In this document: piece by piece, positions 1-11,368 of the stretch
How the letters are laid out: every line of letters begins with the position of its first letter
Numbering within the stretch: position 1 is the first letter of the stretch
Source of the DNA: Rhizodiscina lignyota
Taxonomy: Eukaryota > Ascomycota > Dothideomycetes > Aulographales > Rhizodiscinaceae
Length of the DNA stretch: 64,000 nt
Direction of reading: 5' to 3'
Assembly (NCBI GenBank): GCA_010015805.1
Contig: ML978134.1
Location: 742,049 to 806,048, forward strand
Program-made: the position numbers and the translations under genes
The notes under the pieces: generated by a model
Database searches by the model: none
Told to the model about the DNA's origin: nothing
Seen by the model: only the letters and a program-made list of their open reading frames with translations

Positions 1-788
1 CTCCAGTCAATGCGAGAAAGAGGCAGTGTCCCATGACGCGTTTGCTGCGAATGAAACGGGCATGATGGATCTTAATAGTCATATAGGCCGCAACGCAGGG
101 CGTCAACACAGGGAATTTTGTCTCTGAACGCACCACTCACAAAATCGAGAGAAGCGCTTTCGAAGCGGATTTGCCAGCATCACACTCACACCCTCACCGA
201 TTCTCTCACTCCTTCAGGGTTCCAGCCACCTGAATTCCCCCAACCAGGGGTAGTGGGTCTGAGCGCCTAAGCCGCCGCAGCTCCCAGGATCCCAACTGTG
301 TACACCGGTTTAGAAACCCAGGTAATATACTAGCAGGGGGCAAGGGTGCAAGTGCCGCTCAGAACCCATCCATAAAGAGTTGGGAGCCCGCTGCGGAACT
401 TGACCAAGACTCGCGCTTTTCAAGCCAATATCCCATCCACACCAAACGACAGAACCACCACCACAACGTCGGCCACGACGATTCCACCGCGTTCCAACAG
501 GGTCTATCGAGATAGATCCTACCAGAGTTCTCAAGACTCAGCAGAATAAACGACCAAATGTGTGAAAGACGAGTCAACGGCGCCGCTTCCACTCCTCTTT
601 CCTCACCCACAAACTTCACATACATACAACAACCACCACCTCAAGATCGACCACGTCGCGCGCCGAGGTGAGACTGCGCCTCGGCGCATCAATCGTTAAC
701 GCCGTCCAAGGCCATTTCTCTATCTCCTCTTCCTGTCATCATATAAATACTCATCGACGCCACACGACATTGCGTTCAATGTTCAGTC
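1..788. other. Upstream region of the first gene
   Basis: No supportable gene. The left part has no clear coding signal. From about 560 the plus strand becomes rich in C, A and CT runs, as expected of a fungal promoter and 5' leader. A TATA-like stretch (atataaat) lies at 741-748, about 40 bases before the ATG at 789. That is close for a TATA box in a filamentous fungus and may be chance. Confidence 0.4.
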
Positions 789-1988
789 ATGGCGTACGCC
801 CAATACCCCCCAGGACTCTTCGAGTTCGAGTACAGAACACCACCGCGCAACGCGCAAACGCCACAGCCTGGATACTACAACACACACAGATTCAGCAGCT
901 ACAACACACCGTCGCCCCGAGGTAGTCCAAATCCAAAGGCTCATCATACGAGGCGGGCAAGCCAAGAGTACTACAGCTCAACGCGACCCCCCAACTACAC
1001 TTCACATTCGACGCCGCGGCCATTCGCGCAGAGCACGCCGCTGCGTCCCGAATATGTAAGTGGTTTTGATCGTATGGGGGCCAAGGCCCGCCGCTTCCGC
1101 AACTCGGACGGCCCACCTCGTGGTGCGTCCGGCTACCCGCAAAGGAGCGACAGCAAGCACCAGTCCTCGACCCGCTACTTCCACAATGTGGTCGAGGGCG
1201 ACGAGTTCGACTACTTCGACGCACCGCCGCCGTACGAGCCGTTTCCGCGATTCCCTGGTGCTGATCATTTTGGTTTTGGTACACAGGATCCCTTTGCTCG
1301 CCACTATTCAGCTGAGCCAGAGGCGGAGCGGCCCCGAACGGCCAGACGACCGACGACTTCAGCGGGTCGCACACAGCAGTCACCTCCCAAGCGACCGTCG
1401 ACGACGAAGCCACAACAACCCCCGAGGCACAAGGCGTCAGAGGACGACGCGCGTCGAGCAGGCATTCCAGCCGGCTACTCTTACAAGAATTGGGACCCTA
1501 CCGAAGAGCCAATCACCCTCCTCGGCAGTGTCTTCGACGCCAACTCTCTCGGCAAGTGGATCTACGATTGGACAGTCTTCCGCTACGGCGCCGCCACTCC
1601 CTTCTCCGATATTGCCGGTGATCTGTGGTTATTGTTGATCCAGCTCGCCGGCAAGGTCAAGCGTGCCGACCATCTCATGCCAAAAATCCGACGCGAAGAC
1701 AATCGCGAGATGGTTGAGGACTTCCTCGAGAGTGGCGAGAGGCTGTGGATCCGATTCAAGAAGTTACTTAAGATTTGTGAAGATTACATGTGGAAGGCCG
1801 CAAAGAGAAACAGCGGCGAAAAGAAGCCTATGCAGATGGGCAAGGACTCCGGATGTGAGTTTGTTGACTCACTATTCGGACGGGACAGGGAACTGGACAA
1901 GACGGAGAAGTTGATGAGCGCTGTCAGGCTCTGGAGTATGCGGTTCGACGCAAACTGCGAGGAAATTCTACGCAATCCTTCTGCCTAG
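789..1988 (+). CDS. Conserved uncharacterised fungal protein (399 aa)
   Basis: A single open frame of 399 codons. The start is the ATG at 789, preceded by an A/C-rich leader. Residues 1-215 are low in complexity and rich in Pro, Ser, Thr, Tyr and Arg, so probably disordered. Residues 230-399 look folded and helical, with a Trp-rich core (segments like GKWIYDWTVF and GDLWLLLIQLAGKVKRAD) and an amphipathic C-terminal half. There is no signal peptide or clear membrane span. I recognise no enzymatic motif; the C-terminal block resembles an uncharacterised family in Dothideomycetes, which is recall, not a search result. A GTAAGT at 1056 could be a donor, but the sequence after it stays coding-like, so I kept it as exon. 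Confidence 0.75.
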   Translation: MAYAQYPPGLFEFEYRTPPRNAQTPQPGYYNTHRFSSYNTPSPRGSPNPKAHHTRRASQEYYSSTRPPNYTSHSTPRPFAQSTPLRPEYVSGFDRMGAKARRFRNSDGPPRGASGYPQRSDSKHQSSTRYFHNVVEGDEFDYFDAPPPYEPFPRFPGADHFGFGTQDPFARHYSAEPEAERPRTARRPTTSAGRTQQSPPKRPSTTKPQQPPRHKASEDDARRAGIPAGYSYKNWDPTEEPITLLGSVFDANSLGKWIYDWTVFRYGAATPFSDIAGDLWLLLIQLAGKVKRADHLMPKIRREDNREMVEDFLESGERLWIRFKKLLKICEDYMWKAAKRNSGEKKPMQMGKDSGCEFVDSLFGRDRELDKTEKLMSAVRLWSMRFDANCEEILRNPSA

Positions 1989-4900
1989 CAGATGACTCAT
2001 GGCTTGGTTTGCTTTTCACTGGCATTTGATTTTCACACGGCGTTTCATCAGGATGGGATGGCTATCTTGCTTTCTCCACACGCGTTTCTTCTTTGGCTCT
2101 TCTCTTTAGTCGCTGCTTTTGCGCTATATACCCCAGCCTTTTTAATTGCATTTTCGTGCGGGTGTCTGTCAAAAGTCCTTTTACGCTTGTACAACTAGTC
2201 GCATCGTCTGGGATCTCACGGCATTGCATCTTTCTCATGGGCCTTTCTCTCATACATCACGGCGGGCTGGTGTCATCCGGAATGCCGTCAGCGCTCTCTT
2301 CGTCATGCTTGAGTCATCGGGTCGATGATATTTGGGACTTGCATTGCTAGGGCACTCAAAAGTTGGAAATACCCCCTTTCAAAGACTGTTTGGCTTCTGT
2401 TCTTCAGACTGGACATCATAGCGACGGATGGGATAGGGGTACACTGTGTATTTTGGTCATGTTGTCTTGCTAGCAAATATAATACATCCTCATTGGCCTT
2501 CAAACTCGACGTGTGCCAACTTGACTGACTCGACTTATGCTTTTGTGACGTGTGCGGCCCTCCTCCTATCTCGCTATCAAATTACCCCTCTTTTCTTCGG
2601 CTGCCATGTTTCCCAGGTGCGCGATATGCCCCACGCGAGAACGGACGTTACTCCTCCTCCTGCGTGCCGTTTCGAAACGTCCCCGTCCCCTCCCGCTCTG
2701 CCTTTTTGCCTGTTCTTAAACCTGGGAGCCCACCCGTTCACACGGCATCACGATTCGTGAAACCGTCCACCTTCGCTTCTGCTTTCGTCCTCCACCATTG
2801 TCATTGCCCGGCCGCACACCTCCGCGACCTTCTATCCGCTTGGAACCATCCCTCTGCATTTTTAGCACGCTTTCAGCCTCGGCGCGTGGACATGTGCGTG
2901 GGCATGTCCATTCACATACGTGTTCTTCGCACCGTATCTGCACTCCCTCGTACGCGTCGCCCAATTCGCCATCCGCCCTCGATGACTGGGTTACCAAAAC
3001 CACATACGTCCAATGCGGCAAGACACTCGACAAGGTGTCACCCATTCCACCATCCAGCTCGCTCGGAAGGATGCGGCAGCCCCTGTATCCGGGCCTCAGA
3101 TGCATCTTACTATAGGGCGGCGCAGTGGGTTATTACTAACGCTCCTTGAGGATTACGCCGGCGCTGCGAACGTCAATTGGCCATAACTCGCCTAGAATGC
3201 AATCGAAGGTTCGGGAACCCCAGCACGATGCTTACGCGTGGTGAAAGTCCGCCTATAGCGATTGCACGAAGAAGTAAGGTGTGGCTCCCGGCGGCTGACG
3301 AACATTGCAGATGGTGGACAGGGTAAGATGCTTATTCGCGATTCCAACTGGCTCAGCCTTACGGCTACCTGCAGTGGAACTGTTGCTATTTCTTCCTGTG
3401 AGGCTCGCGAGCGGTAGTGGAAATAGGTAAGGCGTCACTGCAGTAATACTGTCTTGATATGGACATCTTGGGCGCTGGGGGCTGTTGCCGTTGTTGCCGC
3501 GAACAGCACACTCCCCCATTCGGTCTGTATGCGACATCTCCCATTATCGCAACTGTTTAAATGCTCCGGATGGCTGTGGATATGCAGATGTCATAGATGC
3601 TGCATGGTCGAGCTACCCGATGCCTGTGCTCCGCGTTGGATGTACAGTATCGATTTTTGCTCTTTCTGTTATTTCCCCATTGTGACGATCGGTCGGATGG
3701 TCTTACATGTGAACCGCGAGATACTTTACGGATTGGAATTGTACTACACACCGTTCTCGATAAAGTAACTATTTTCAGGTGGCGCTGTGTTCCCCGGCAT
3801 TGTGCTCCCCCACGTTGGAATTGAGCCTCGAGATTTCCATGTCATTTTGCTCGAACGGCAGTGGAAGCGTACAGGGCGGCTCATCCGTCTCCACCATATT
3901 CAAAGCTGAGATGATTTTTCTTTTGTGATAGGCTTTTTAACCGCGAAATGATGCGAAGACTGGTGCTCTGGATGGACGTCGAGGGTATCACAAGGTCCCG
4001 CAGCAGCTCGGCGTGAGACGTGAGAAGTCCAACTTTGCGAGAGTTGGTGATCCTCGTGAACACAGTTCGTGTCGGTATCCAGGCATTTTCTCAAACTTGA
4101 GCTTCTGCGATATCGCGCTGGCCTATCAGATGTCTCATGAAAGCCCATGAAGGCTCCGTGCCCTCAGCTTTCTCACACCTCTCTCGCGTGGCGGGCAAGA
4201 CATGTGCCACACCCTTCTCTTGTGTTCCCCACAGGGACCTCCCAGCCGTAGATCGGAGGTCGCCGCAGGTTGATCACGTTCAAGATCCTCTGGCACTGGA
4301 ATCGAGGTCGCACTTTGGCTGCGGTGGCTTGTCAGAGAGTGCTCCACGACTTGCGGGCCGATGGCGCGCCCCTGCATCTCACTCGCCATTGTGACCTGTG
4401 ACCACGAGAATGCCTCTCTATCACAGCAGCCTCTGTATTGTAAATCTCAAAGGGACAGCCTTCCCCACAAGCTGGCGGCTCTCGGCTTCACTGGAATGCG
4501 AGTCAGACGGACAGCTCTCCGCATCTCATCGTTGATCAGGCCAGACAAAGAAACAATCGGGCATGAAACGAAACAAAAAACAAACCTTCCATTATGTGCT
4601 GCTCGCAGATCGGGGCCCAGGTTCCTCCCTCACTCTTCCTTGCATCCGGGGCGTTCTCTGACCGAAGCGGCTTGCTGCAGCATGCGGGTGCGTAACGTAA
4701 CTTGCATTACATTAGATTCCGCTCCGCCGCAAGGTACCAAGATCGTAACTTAGTGTTTCCTCACCGGTGAAGTGATGTGCAATGCACGCCACCATGCTGC
4801 AAGGCCTTAACTTAACGTCCGTTTCCCCAACTTTCCGCCGCAGACTCCACTCCACGATAAGTTGTACCATGGGGGCCCATGTGCGACCAGACCGAGGAAC

Positions 4901-5666
4901 GTTGATCTGGAGGCTCACCTGCGTGGAGTGGGGAGTCATGGTCTGATGTTGATCAGGTGCGGGCTGGTCCCGTGAGATCGCGGAGGATTCCTGAGACAGA
5001 CATGTCTAGGACGCGCGTGGGGAGCATAGGATTGATGGTCATGAGGCTCGTGGAGGGCAGGGTATTGTGGTTGATGTAATATCTCTATTTCTTCTTTCAG
5101 TCGAGTGTCTGGCGGTGAGAGCATTATAGCAATTATACGCTGTTTTGTTAAACATTAACGGTGTGGAGACTTGTGACCTGCTCAGCACATGGGCATGATA
5201 ATTGGTAATACATGTCGTGACTTGATCAAACGAGATTATTCGATTGCAAACAAATTTCATAGGATCCTGACAGTTTCGTCTCCTTATGGCTCGGTCATAC
5301 ATACCTCCTAAGATCGCGGACAAATCGTTGGACACCAATTGGATACCACGGTGTCTGTTCTTCATGTACCGATCATGTTATTTCGGCTATGGCGCAGCAA
5401 GACTGCTAGTGCTAGAATACACAAGAAGGACCAGGCGAGAAAACTGTACTCCGTAGGCTGTACTCGAACATACGACGCGGGACATTGAACTCCAAGCAGA
5501 GGCTAGAAACATGCTACGCAGAAGAAAGCGCTGCCACCCAAGCCTGACTACCATTCGTACATGCACGGGATATTGAGTTCCATATCCAACAGCGCCGGAC
5601 CTGCCAGATCGAAGCTTGAAACGGGACTAACGCCATTGACAGAGGAAATGTGGAGTGAGCAAGCAA
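1989..5666. other. Long convergent intergenic region without a supportable gene
   Basis: This 3.7-kb stretch lies between the 3' ends of two convergent genes. Short open frames exist on both strands, the longest being 199 codons at 2550-3149. Their composition (runs of Pro, Ser, His, Arg, Cys) is what random frames through C/T-rich DNA give, and none has a credible start or splice continuation. No tRNA, inverted-repeat element or tandem array was seen. An unannotated noncoding transcript or a decayed gene cannot be excluded. Confidence 0.4.
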
Positions 5667-6792
5667 CTACGCCGTTGCAGCATCAGTAGCATGGGCAGTT
5701 GACGAATGATTAAACATTGGCGCATCATGCCCGTACACCTGCTTAAATTCATCTTTGTAGCGCTGGATGTCTGTCTCATAGAGATCTTTATACTTCTGCA
5801 ATGCTGTCAGACCTCATGCCATCTTCAATCTGCTATCTCAGGGCGCGAAACTCACCTGCTTCTCACTCGGGCTCAATGCTTTGAATTCGCTCGTAATCAA
5901 CTTCGAACTTTCACCGAAGCTAATCGCCTTGAAATCTCCACTAGCAAAGCGATCTACAATGTACTGGCTGTAGACTGTAGTGGGCCGCTTGACTTGCCTC
6001 TCATCATGGATTAGTGAATATGCGTTGCTGCCCTTCTTTGGTTTCAACAGAGTTTTCAGGCGTCGCCGTGCGAGTTGTGCTTGTCGAATTGCTTCCGGAG
6101 TATGCGATTCAACCCAGTTCTTGTACTCGACTTCGTTCGCAGACTTGTTCTGGTTGGCAAGATGGTTGTAATGCTATCCAATTGTCAGCACGCGACGTAC
6201 AGATATAGGGTGGAACGACTCATACCTCTTTCTCTGATGGGGTCAATGCCCTATACTTCTCCGAATTCTCCTTTATAGTACCGCCTAGTTGTGCCGGAAT
6301 AGTACCCTTTGGCATATTCTCCGAATTAAAGACGGTCCATGCCGTATATGGCTTCTTCTTCGGCTCTTTCCCCAGCAATGCCGTCTTCTTCAGGGCGCGT
6401 AGTTCCTTTACCTTCTTCTTCTCTGCCGCAGCCTCCTTCTCTTCTTTTGTCAAGACCTTGCGCTTGGGCGCTTCCTTCTCTTTCGTTGCTGCGGCTTTGG
6501 TCTTAGGCGATGCTCTCTTCTTCGCTGGTGTCTCGGTTGCGGCAGAACGAGTGCGGGTCTTCGCGGCCTTTTCGCCAGGTGAACCTTTCTTGGGACGGCC
6601 GACGTGGTGCACTGTGGTGGCAGTGTAGGAGCGCGTGAGGGGAAGCAGTTGTGCACGAGAGACTCCTACTAGGCTGGCGACATTGTTGGAGAGGTGGACG
6701 CGGCGGAGATGGCGAGCTAGATGTGTGACGTCGGTTGTTGATTGTTTGGTAGCTTCGCTGGCGAGGCGTCCGAAGACACCACGGCAGAGCAT
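5667..6792 (-). CDS. Two-HMG-box protein, probably mitochondrial DNA-packaging factor
   Basis: Three exons on the minus strand (6792-6226, 6173-5856, 5795-5667), both introns phase 0 with GTATGA/GTGAGT donors, give 337 aa. The N-terminus (MLCRGVFGRLASEATKQ) is basic, poor in acid and rich in Arg, Ser and Thr, which suits a mitochondrial targeting sequence. Residues 60-140 are a Lys/Ala-rich linker with predicted coiled coil. HMG box A spans about 145-210 (KKKPYTAWTVF onward) and box B about 251-318 (KRPTTVYSQYI onward, ending in KYKDLYETDI). Tandem HMG boxes with a presequence match the Abf2/TFAM type that compacts mitochondrial DNA. That assignment is from architecture; a nuclear HMGB-like role is possible. 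The frame is open upstream to 6933, but the ATG at 6792 gives the best presequence. Confidence 0.8.
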
Positions 6793-7263
6793 TGCAGGTT
6801 CAATGCCAAATAAGGTGTTGTCTGAGACAGGTGGTGCAGTGAGATCTTGAAGAGAGTAATTGGCACGAGAAAAACGGTCGTTCGCTGTGTGCTCTGGCGG
6901 AGTCTCTGAGAGGAGTACTGTCGCGTGAATCAAGGGAGTGGGTGGCTGGGTAGCTTGAGCGTAGTTGGCTTAGCGGGCTCCAGCATGGACACAGCTCCAG
7001 GCGCATGCGGGCTGGGATTCATCGGATTATAGTTTTTCCGGCCGTCGGCCTGGATGTTCGGCGTGGAGAATCTCAGCCCCGCGCGCCACGCTACCTATCT
7101 TAAACGGACCCTTGTTTACTGCATAGCTGATCCTGCAACCTCGATTCCTTCTTCAAACACCAACTTTCTCCAACCACTCACCTCACAACCCAACCAGCTC
7201 ACAATCCACACCAGAACTCTCGACATACTAAAAGTACAGTCTCTCCCGGCGTTTGTCCGCGAC
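6793..7263. promoter_or_regulatory. Shared divergent promoter, HMG-box gene and PRP5
   Basis: The 471 bases between the start codons of the HMG-box gene (minus) and PRP5 (plus) must hold both promoters. The PRP5 side has a CA-rich leader (7140-7230) typical of fungal 5' untranslated regions. No specific factor site is claimed. Confidence 0.5.
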
Positions 7264-10200
7264 ATGGCGCGTCGCGGAGAAGGAACTCGCTCACCGTCGC
7301 CCACAGGTTCAAGTCACTCAGGACGGCGAGGTCGACGCGAGGACGATCGATACACGAGAGATCGGCGAGACGAGAAGGGCTTTCGCAGCCGCCGGAGCCG
7401 ATCGCGAAGCCGAGAAGTAATTAGAGCGCCTTACAACATGAACAACGCGAGGGATGCTAATGGTGTTCCCTATCAGCGCCGCCACTATGGCCGCGAGCAC
7501 GATGGATACCGCCGCACCGTAGACCGCCGGGATGATGATTCCTACCGTGCGGGTCGACGAGATCGCTCTCGCGAGCGGCGCCGTTCACGATCGCCTGTCA
7601 AGAATAGGGAACCTGACCGCGATCGGAGGTACAGAAGCAGAGAGCGGGACAACCGTGGCAAGCGAGATGATTCTAGAGATAGACGCAATGGTGACCGTCA
7701 CACAGAACGAGATGCTCCCGCTGGCAAGTCAGAGGTAATAATTCAAGTCACCCTCGCTGCCGACTCAAACACAAACCCGCTGACGTCATACCCTCAACAG
7801 TCCACGTCGAACAAGCAAGCCGAGGAAGAAAAGAAGAAGGCCGAAGACGAGAAGAAGAAGCAAGCTGAGCGCCTGGCCAAGCTAGAGGCCTGGAAAGCGA
7901 AGCATGCTGCCGCCAAGCAGAAGGAGCAAAAAGCTACTGCTGCGGACACTCGGTCACCTCTTCCGGACGTAGACAAAAAGACGACCCCTGCCACGTCCCC
8001 GCCGGCATCATCTGCTGCGCCAAACGGCATCGTACGTCCCGAACCGGCGTCATACGCCGGCAAATTCGATCCGAAAGCGATTGCCAAAAAGAAGGGTGCT
8101 AGCAATGCCACTGTGAAAGCGGCTCTTGGCGATGATGTCTTGGTGCCGTCGAAGAATCGTCTAGCCAGCATCTCCAAATTTGGTACCTTGTCAGTTTCGG
8201 CTACTGATGTGAAAGGTTCTGCGCGAGACAATGTGTCTAGTGAGTATTCCTGTTCTTGCTGTTCTTGGCTACTAATGTTACCTTCACTTGGTGAAGTCTC
8301 TAGTATCCGCCCCCTCAAGGCAAAGGGCAACCTTAGTGGCTTCGGCTTCGGAAGCAAAGCTGCACCCGATAACAACGCTTCTGCTTCGAAGCAAGGTCTT
8401 GACTTGGCTGAAGAAGAGACCACACGTCGCAAGCTAGAGAGGCTGCCAAGCCCACCTCCAGGTGCCAAGGACGACGATGCTGTCAATACCAACGGCATTG
8501 AAGAAGATGTAGATGACGCTGATGAGGATATGCAAGACGGAGGCACCGAGGAAGAAATGGCTGCAGCAGCTAGAGCTGCAGCTGAGATGCGCGAGAATCG
8601 CTGGGATGCCGAGGACCCTGTCGAGCCGGTCGACGGAGGTGGCGACATCCAGATGACCAACGCACAAGAGACGACTTCGAGCGAAGCTGTCGCAGAGGAA
8701 GAAGTTGATCCACTCGACGCTTTTATGGCTGGGCTCGCCGACACCTCTACTCGTCCAGGCAACCTAGGATCCCAGACGATGTCCCGGAAGCGTCCGCGCC
8801 AGGAGCCGGAGGCTATATTCAGCGACGCAGAAGACGTTGACATGGTCGCAGTCGGTGACGCGGATGATATACTCGGCCTTACCGAAAAGAAGAAGAAAAA
8901 GGATATCCCGACGACTGATCATTCCAAAATAGCTTACGAACCATTTCGCAAAAACTTCTTCACCGAGCCTAGTGAGATTGCGGAGATGACGGAAGAGGAA
9001 GTCGCAGCTCTTCGTCTCGAGCTCGGCGACATCAAAGTCGATGGGAAAAACGTGCCCAGACCAATCACGAAGTGGGGCCAGTGTGGCTTGAGTTTCAAAA
9101 CGATGGATCAAATTGAGAGGCTAGGCTTCGATGAGCCCACGCCCATTCAATGCCAGGCTATCCCTGTCATTATGTCTGGACGAGATGTCCTTGCTGTCGC
9201 TAAGACAGGCTCTGGCAAAACAATGGCCTTTCTATTGCCCATGTTCCGACATATCAAAGACCAGAGACCACGCGACAAGAGGAGGAATGAGGGTCCGATG
9301 GCTTTGATTCTAGCTCCTACTCGCGAGCTGGTAGTTCAAATTTTTAGGGAGTGTAGACCTTTCGCAAGAGAACTCGACTTCCGCGTCGTGTGTGCCTACG
9401 GTGGATCCTCCATTAAGGAACAGATTGGGGAGTTGAAGCTTGGTGCCGATGTCGTTGTTGCTACACCAGGGCGGATGATCGACCTACTGGCTTCAAATTC
9501 AGGTCGTGTGACTAATCTTCGTCGCATCACGTACGTTGTCTTGGATGAAGCAGATCGTATGTTCGACATGGGCTTCAGGCCGCAGATAAAGAAGATTCTT
9601 GAGAATACCCGACCAGATCGCCAAACAGTCTGTTTTTCCGCCACATTCAGGGAAAAGCTGGAGGGTTTAGTGAAAGAGGAACTGAAGGACCAGATCAATA
9701 TCCGCGTCGGAGGTGGACTGGCTGTCCCACCAGAGATTACGCAGATTGTGGAGATCATCCCTGAAGAAAAGAAGCCAAACCGCCTTCTACAAATACTCGG
9801 CGAAGAATTCAGCAGAAACGACGACACGCGGATCCTGATATTTGTCCAGCGCCAGGAGAAGGCAGGCCAGATCATATCGGAACTCTTTGCCAAAGGCTAC
9901 GGGTGTAATGCTATTCACGGAGGCAATGATCAATCCGACCGGGAAGAGGTCATCAAGGATTTCAAGGCCGGCGTCGTGCAAATAGTGATCGCCACTTCTG
10001 TCGCCGCTCGCGGTTTGGACGTCAAGGAGCTTGCGCTTGTCATCAATTACGAGTGCCCAGATCATGTCGAAGATTACATCCATCGTGTAGGCAGAACGGG
10101 CCGTGCAGGTAGCAAGGGCACAGCTGTCACCTTCGTTACGGACAAGGAAGAAAACTCATTTATATGGTTGAAGAGAGTCTTGGTGGCATCGAACATGCCC

Positions 10201-10974
10201 GTTCCCGAAGAGCTGCTCGAACTTGCCAAGAAAATCAAGAAGAAGATCGATAACAAAGAGACCAGGTACCAAAGAGGCGGCTTCGGCGGTAAGGGCCTGG
10301 AACGTTTTACTAAAGACCGCGATGAGGCAAAGAGCCGCGAGCGGGCCCTCTTCCGGAATGATGATGATCCAGACACGGATGAGGAAGAGGAGAAGAAAGA
10401 CGAAGCCGTGCTCAAGATCACGGCAGGTCCAAGCGTCCAAGCGAAAGATTCACCTACACAACCAGCTGCCCAGCTGGCACCCGGCCTCCCGAGTCTGGAC
10501 GGTGAGATCATCGTTACGAAGACTGAGGCACCAGCAGCGTCGACATCAAATAACCCTCTCGACAAGGTCAAGGCTGCTGTCGCGTCGATTGATGATCGTC
10601 TCACGAAGCGTGGTCAGCTTCGGCCCGGCCAGCCGATCGACAACAAGGGGCCTGACGCTGGTGCCTTTCATGCCACGCTTGAAATCAACGACTTCCCCCA
10701 GAAGGCGAGGTGGGCTGTCACCAATCGTACGAACGTCTCGAAGATCCTGGACGCTACGGGCACGTCCATCACCACGAAGGGCAGCCACTATCAGCAGGGT
10801 GTGGAGCCACCTGAAGGCAGCGAGCCGAAACTGTACATCTTGGTGGAAGGCGATACCGAGCTTGCGGTTACCGAGGCGATGATGGAGTTGCGCCGCTTGT
10901 TGAGGGAAGGTGCGATTGCGGCCGCGGCCGCCGAGGCGAAGGCCCCCACGACGGGCAGGTACAGTGTGGTTTGA
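7264..10974 (+). CDS. PRP5: Pre-mRNA-processing ATP-dependent RNA helicase PRP5
   Basis: DEAD-box ATPase that remodels U2 snRNP so that it can pair with the intron branch site during prespliceosome assembly. The start is the ATG at 7264 (MARRGEGTRSPSP). Introns at 7735-7800 (66 nt) and 8240-8296 (57 nt) give 1195 aa, the usual length of fungal Prp5/DDX46. Residues 5-140 are an Arg/Ser-Asp/Arg (RS-like) region, then a charged coiled coil (KKKAEDEKKK) and an acidic stretch. The helicase core has the Q motif (about 580), motif I AKTGSGKT (about 603), PTREL, TPGR, DEAD (about 720), SAT (about 750) and HRVGRTGRAG (about 899). The C-terminal KH-like tail ends at 1195. Both introns are multiples of three without stops, so the unspliced frame stays open. 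Divergent from the HMG-box gene. Confidence 0.95.
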   Translation: MARRGEGTRSPSPTGSSHSGRRGRREDDRYTRDRRDEKGFRSRRSRSRSREVIRAPYNMNNARDANGVPYQRRHYGREHDGYRRTVDRRDDDSYRAGRRDRSRERRRSRSPVKNREPDRDRRYRSRERDNRGKRDDSRDRRNGDRHTERDAPAGKSEVIIQVTLAADSNTNPLTSYPQQSTSNKQAEEEKKKAEDEKKKQAERLAKLEAWKAKHAAAKQKEQKATAADTRSPLPDVDKKTTPATSPPASSAAPNGIVRPEPASYAGKFDPKAIAKKKGASNATVKAALGDDVLVPSKNRLASISKFGTLSVSATDVKGSARDNVSSEYSCSCCSWLLMLPSLGEVSSIRPLKAKGNLSGFGFGSKAAPDNNASASKQGLDLAEEETTRRKLERLPSPPPGAKDDDAVNTNGIEEDVDDADEDMQDGGTEEEMAAAARAAAEMRENRWDAEDPVEPVDGGGDIQMTNAQETTSSEAVAEEEVDPLDAFMAGLADTSTRPGNLGSQTMSRKRPRQEPEAIFSDAEDVDMVAVGDADDILGLTEKKKKKDIPTTDHSKIAYEPFRKNFFTEPSEIAEMTEEEVAALRLELGDIKVDGKNVPRPITKWGQCGLSFKTMDQIERLGFDEPTPIQCQAIPVIMSGRDVLAVAKTGSGKTMAFLLPMFRHIKDQRPRDKRRNEGPMALILAPTRELVVQIFRECRPFARELDFRVVCAYGGSSIKEQIGELKLGADVVVATPGRMIDLLASNSGRVTNLRRITYVVLDEADRMFDMGFRPQIKKILENTRPDRQTVCFSATFREKLEGLVKEELKDQINIRVGGGLAVPPEITQIVEIIPEEKKPNRLLQILGEEFSRNDDTRILIFVQRQEKAGQIISELFAKGYGCNAIHGGNDQSDREEVIKDFKAGVVQIVIATSVAARGLDVKELALVINYECPDHVEDYIHRVGRTGRAGSKGTAVTFVTDKEENSFIWLKRVLVASNMPVPEELLELAKKIKKKIDNKETRYQRGGFGGKGLERFTKDRDEAKSRERALFRNDDDPDTDEEEEKKDEAVLKITAGPSVQAKDSPTQPAAQLAPGLPSLDGEIIVTKTEAPAASTSNNPLDKVKAAVASIDDRLTKRGQLRPGQPIDNKGPDAGAFHATLEINDFPQKARWAVTNRTNVSKILDATGTSITTKGSHYQQGVEPPEGSEPKLYILVEGDTELAVTEAMMELRRLLREGAIAAAAAEAKAPTTGRYSVV

Positions 10975-10982
10975 GGAGCGTG

Positions 10983-11230
10983 TTGCACAGGGGCTTTTGC
11001 TCCGCTTTGTGATGGGGTACATGCGAGAACGATTCGAGGACCCGTTTCAGGACGGTAAGGATTGATCTTGTGGACTGTGGCTTTCTTCAACTTCGACTAC
11101 GATATGATCCTTGTGCAGGAGCTTTTGCTTCGCTCAATGGATAGAGGTACATGCGAGAACGATTCCGAGGACCCGTTTCATGACGGTGAGGCTTGGTCTC
11201 GCTCATTGGGTTTTCTTTTCAACTTCAACC
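10983..11230. repeat. Imperfect tandem duplication after PRP5
   Basis: Two copies of about 118 bases with a 130-base period: copy A at about 10983-11100 and copy B at about 11112-11230. Both contain gtacatgcgagaacgatt (from 11017 and 11147), followed by gaggacccgtttca and acggt, then ttcaacttc. Several substitutions and short indels separate them. The duplication covers the likely 3' untranslated region of PRP5. Confidence 0.85.
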
Positions 11231-11368
11231 ACACACTGTAAAAAAGTTCGATCGATGATCATCCCAAAAACGACCTCGTCATAGTACTGGCCCATTCGGT
11301 ACAGGGCAGCACTGATGACAAGGGCAATGGGATGAGCTAGATACCAAATTCAAAAATGGCTTTGTCAA
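11231..11368. other. Short spacer before the direct repeat
   Basis: Part of the 800-base gap between PRP5 and the next gene. No gene or regulatory motif is supported here; the rest of the gap is the tandem duplication and the first copy of a long direct repeat. Confidence 0.4.

Noticed and set aside
1056-1142. Possible in-frame intron in the first gene (GTAAGT at 1056)
   Set aside because: The acceptor side is weak and the enclosed sequence is compatible with coding; left as exon.
2550-3149. 199-codon plus-strand frame
   Set aside because: Pro/Ser/His/Arg/Cys-rich composition typical of a random frame in C/T-rich DNA, with no domain or splice context.
7794-8843. 349-codon minus-strand frame opposite PRP5
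   Set aside because: Antisense shadow of the PRP5 coding frame; Ser-rich composition mirrors the Glu/Lys/Ala codons of the other strand.
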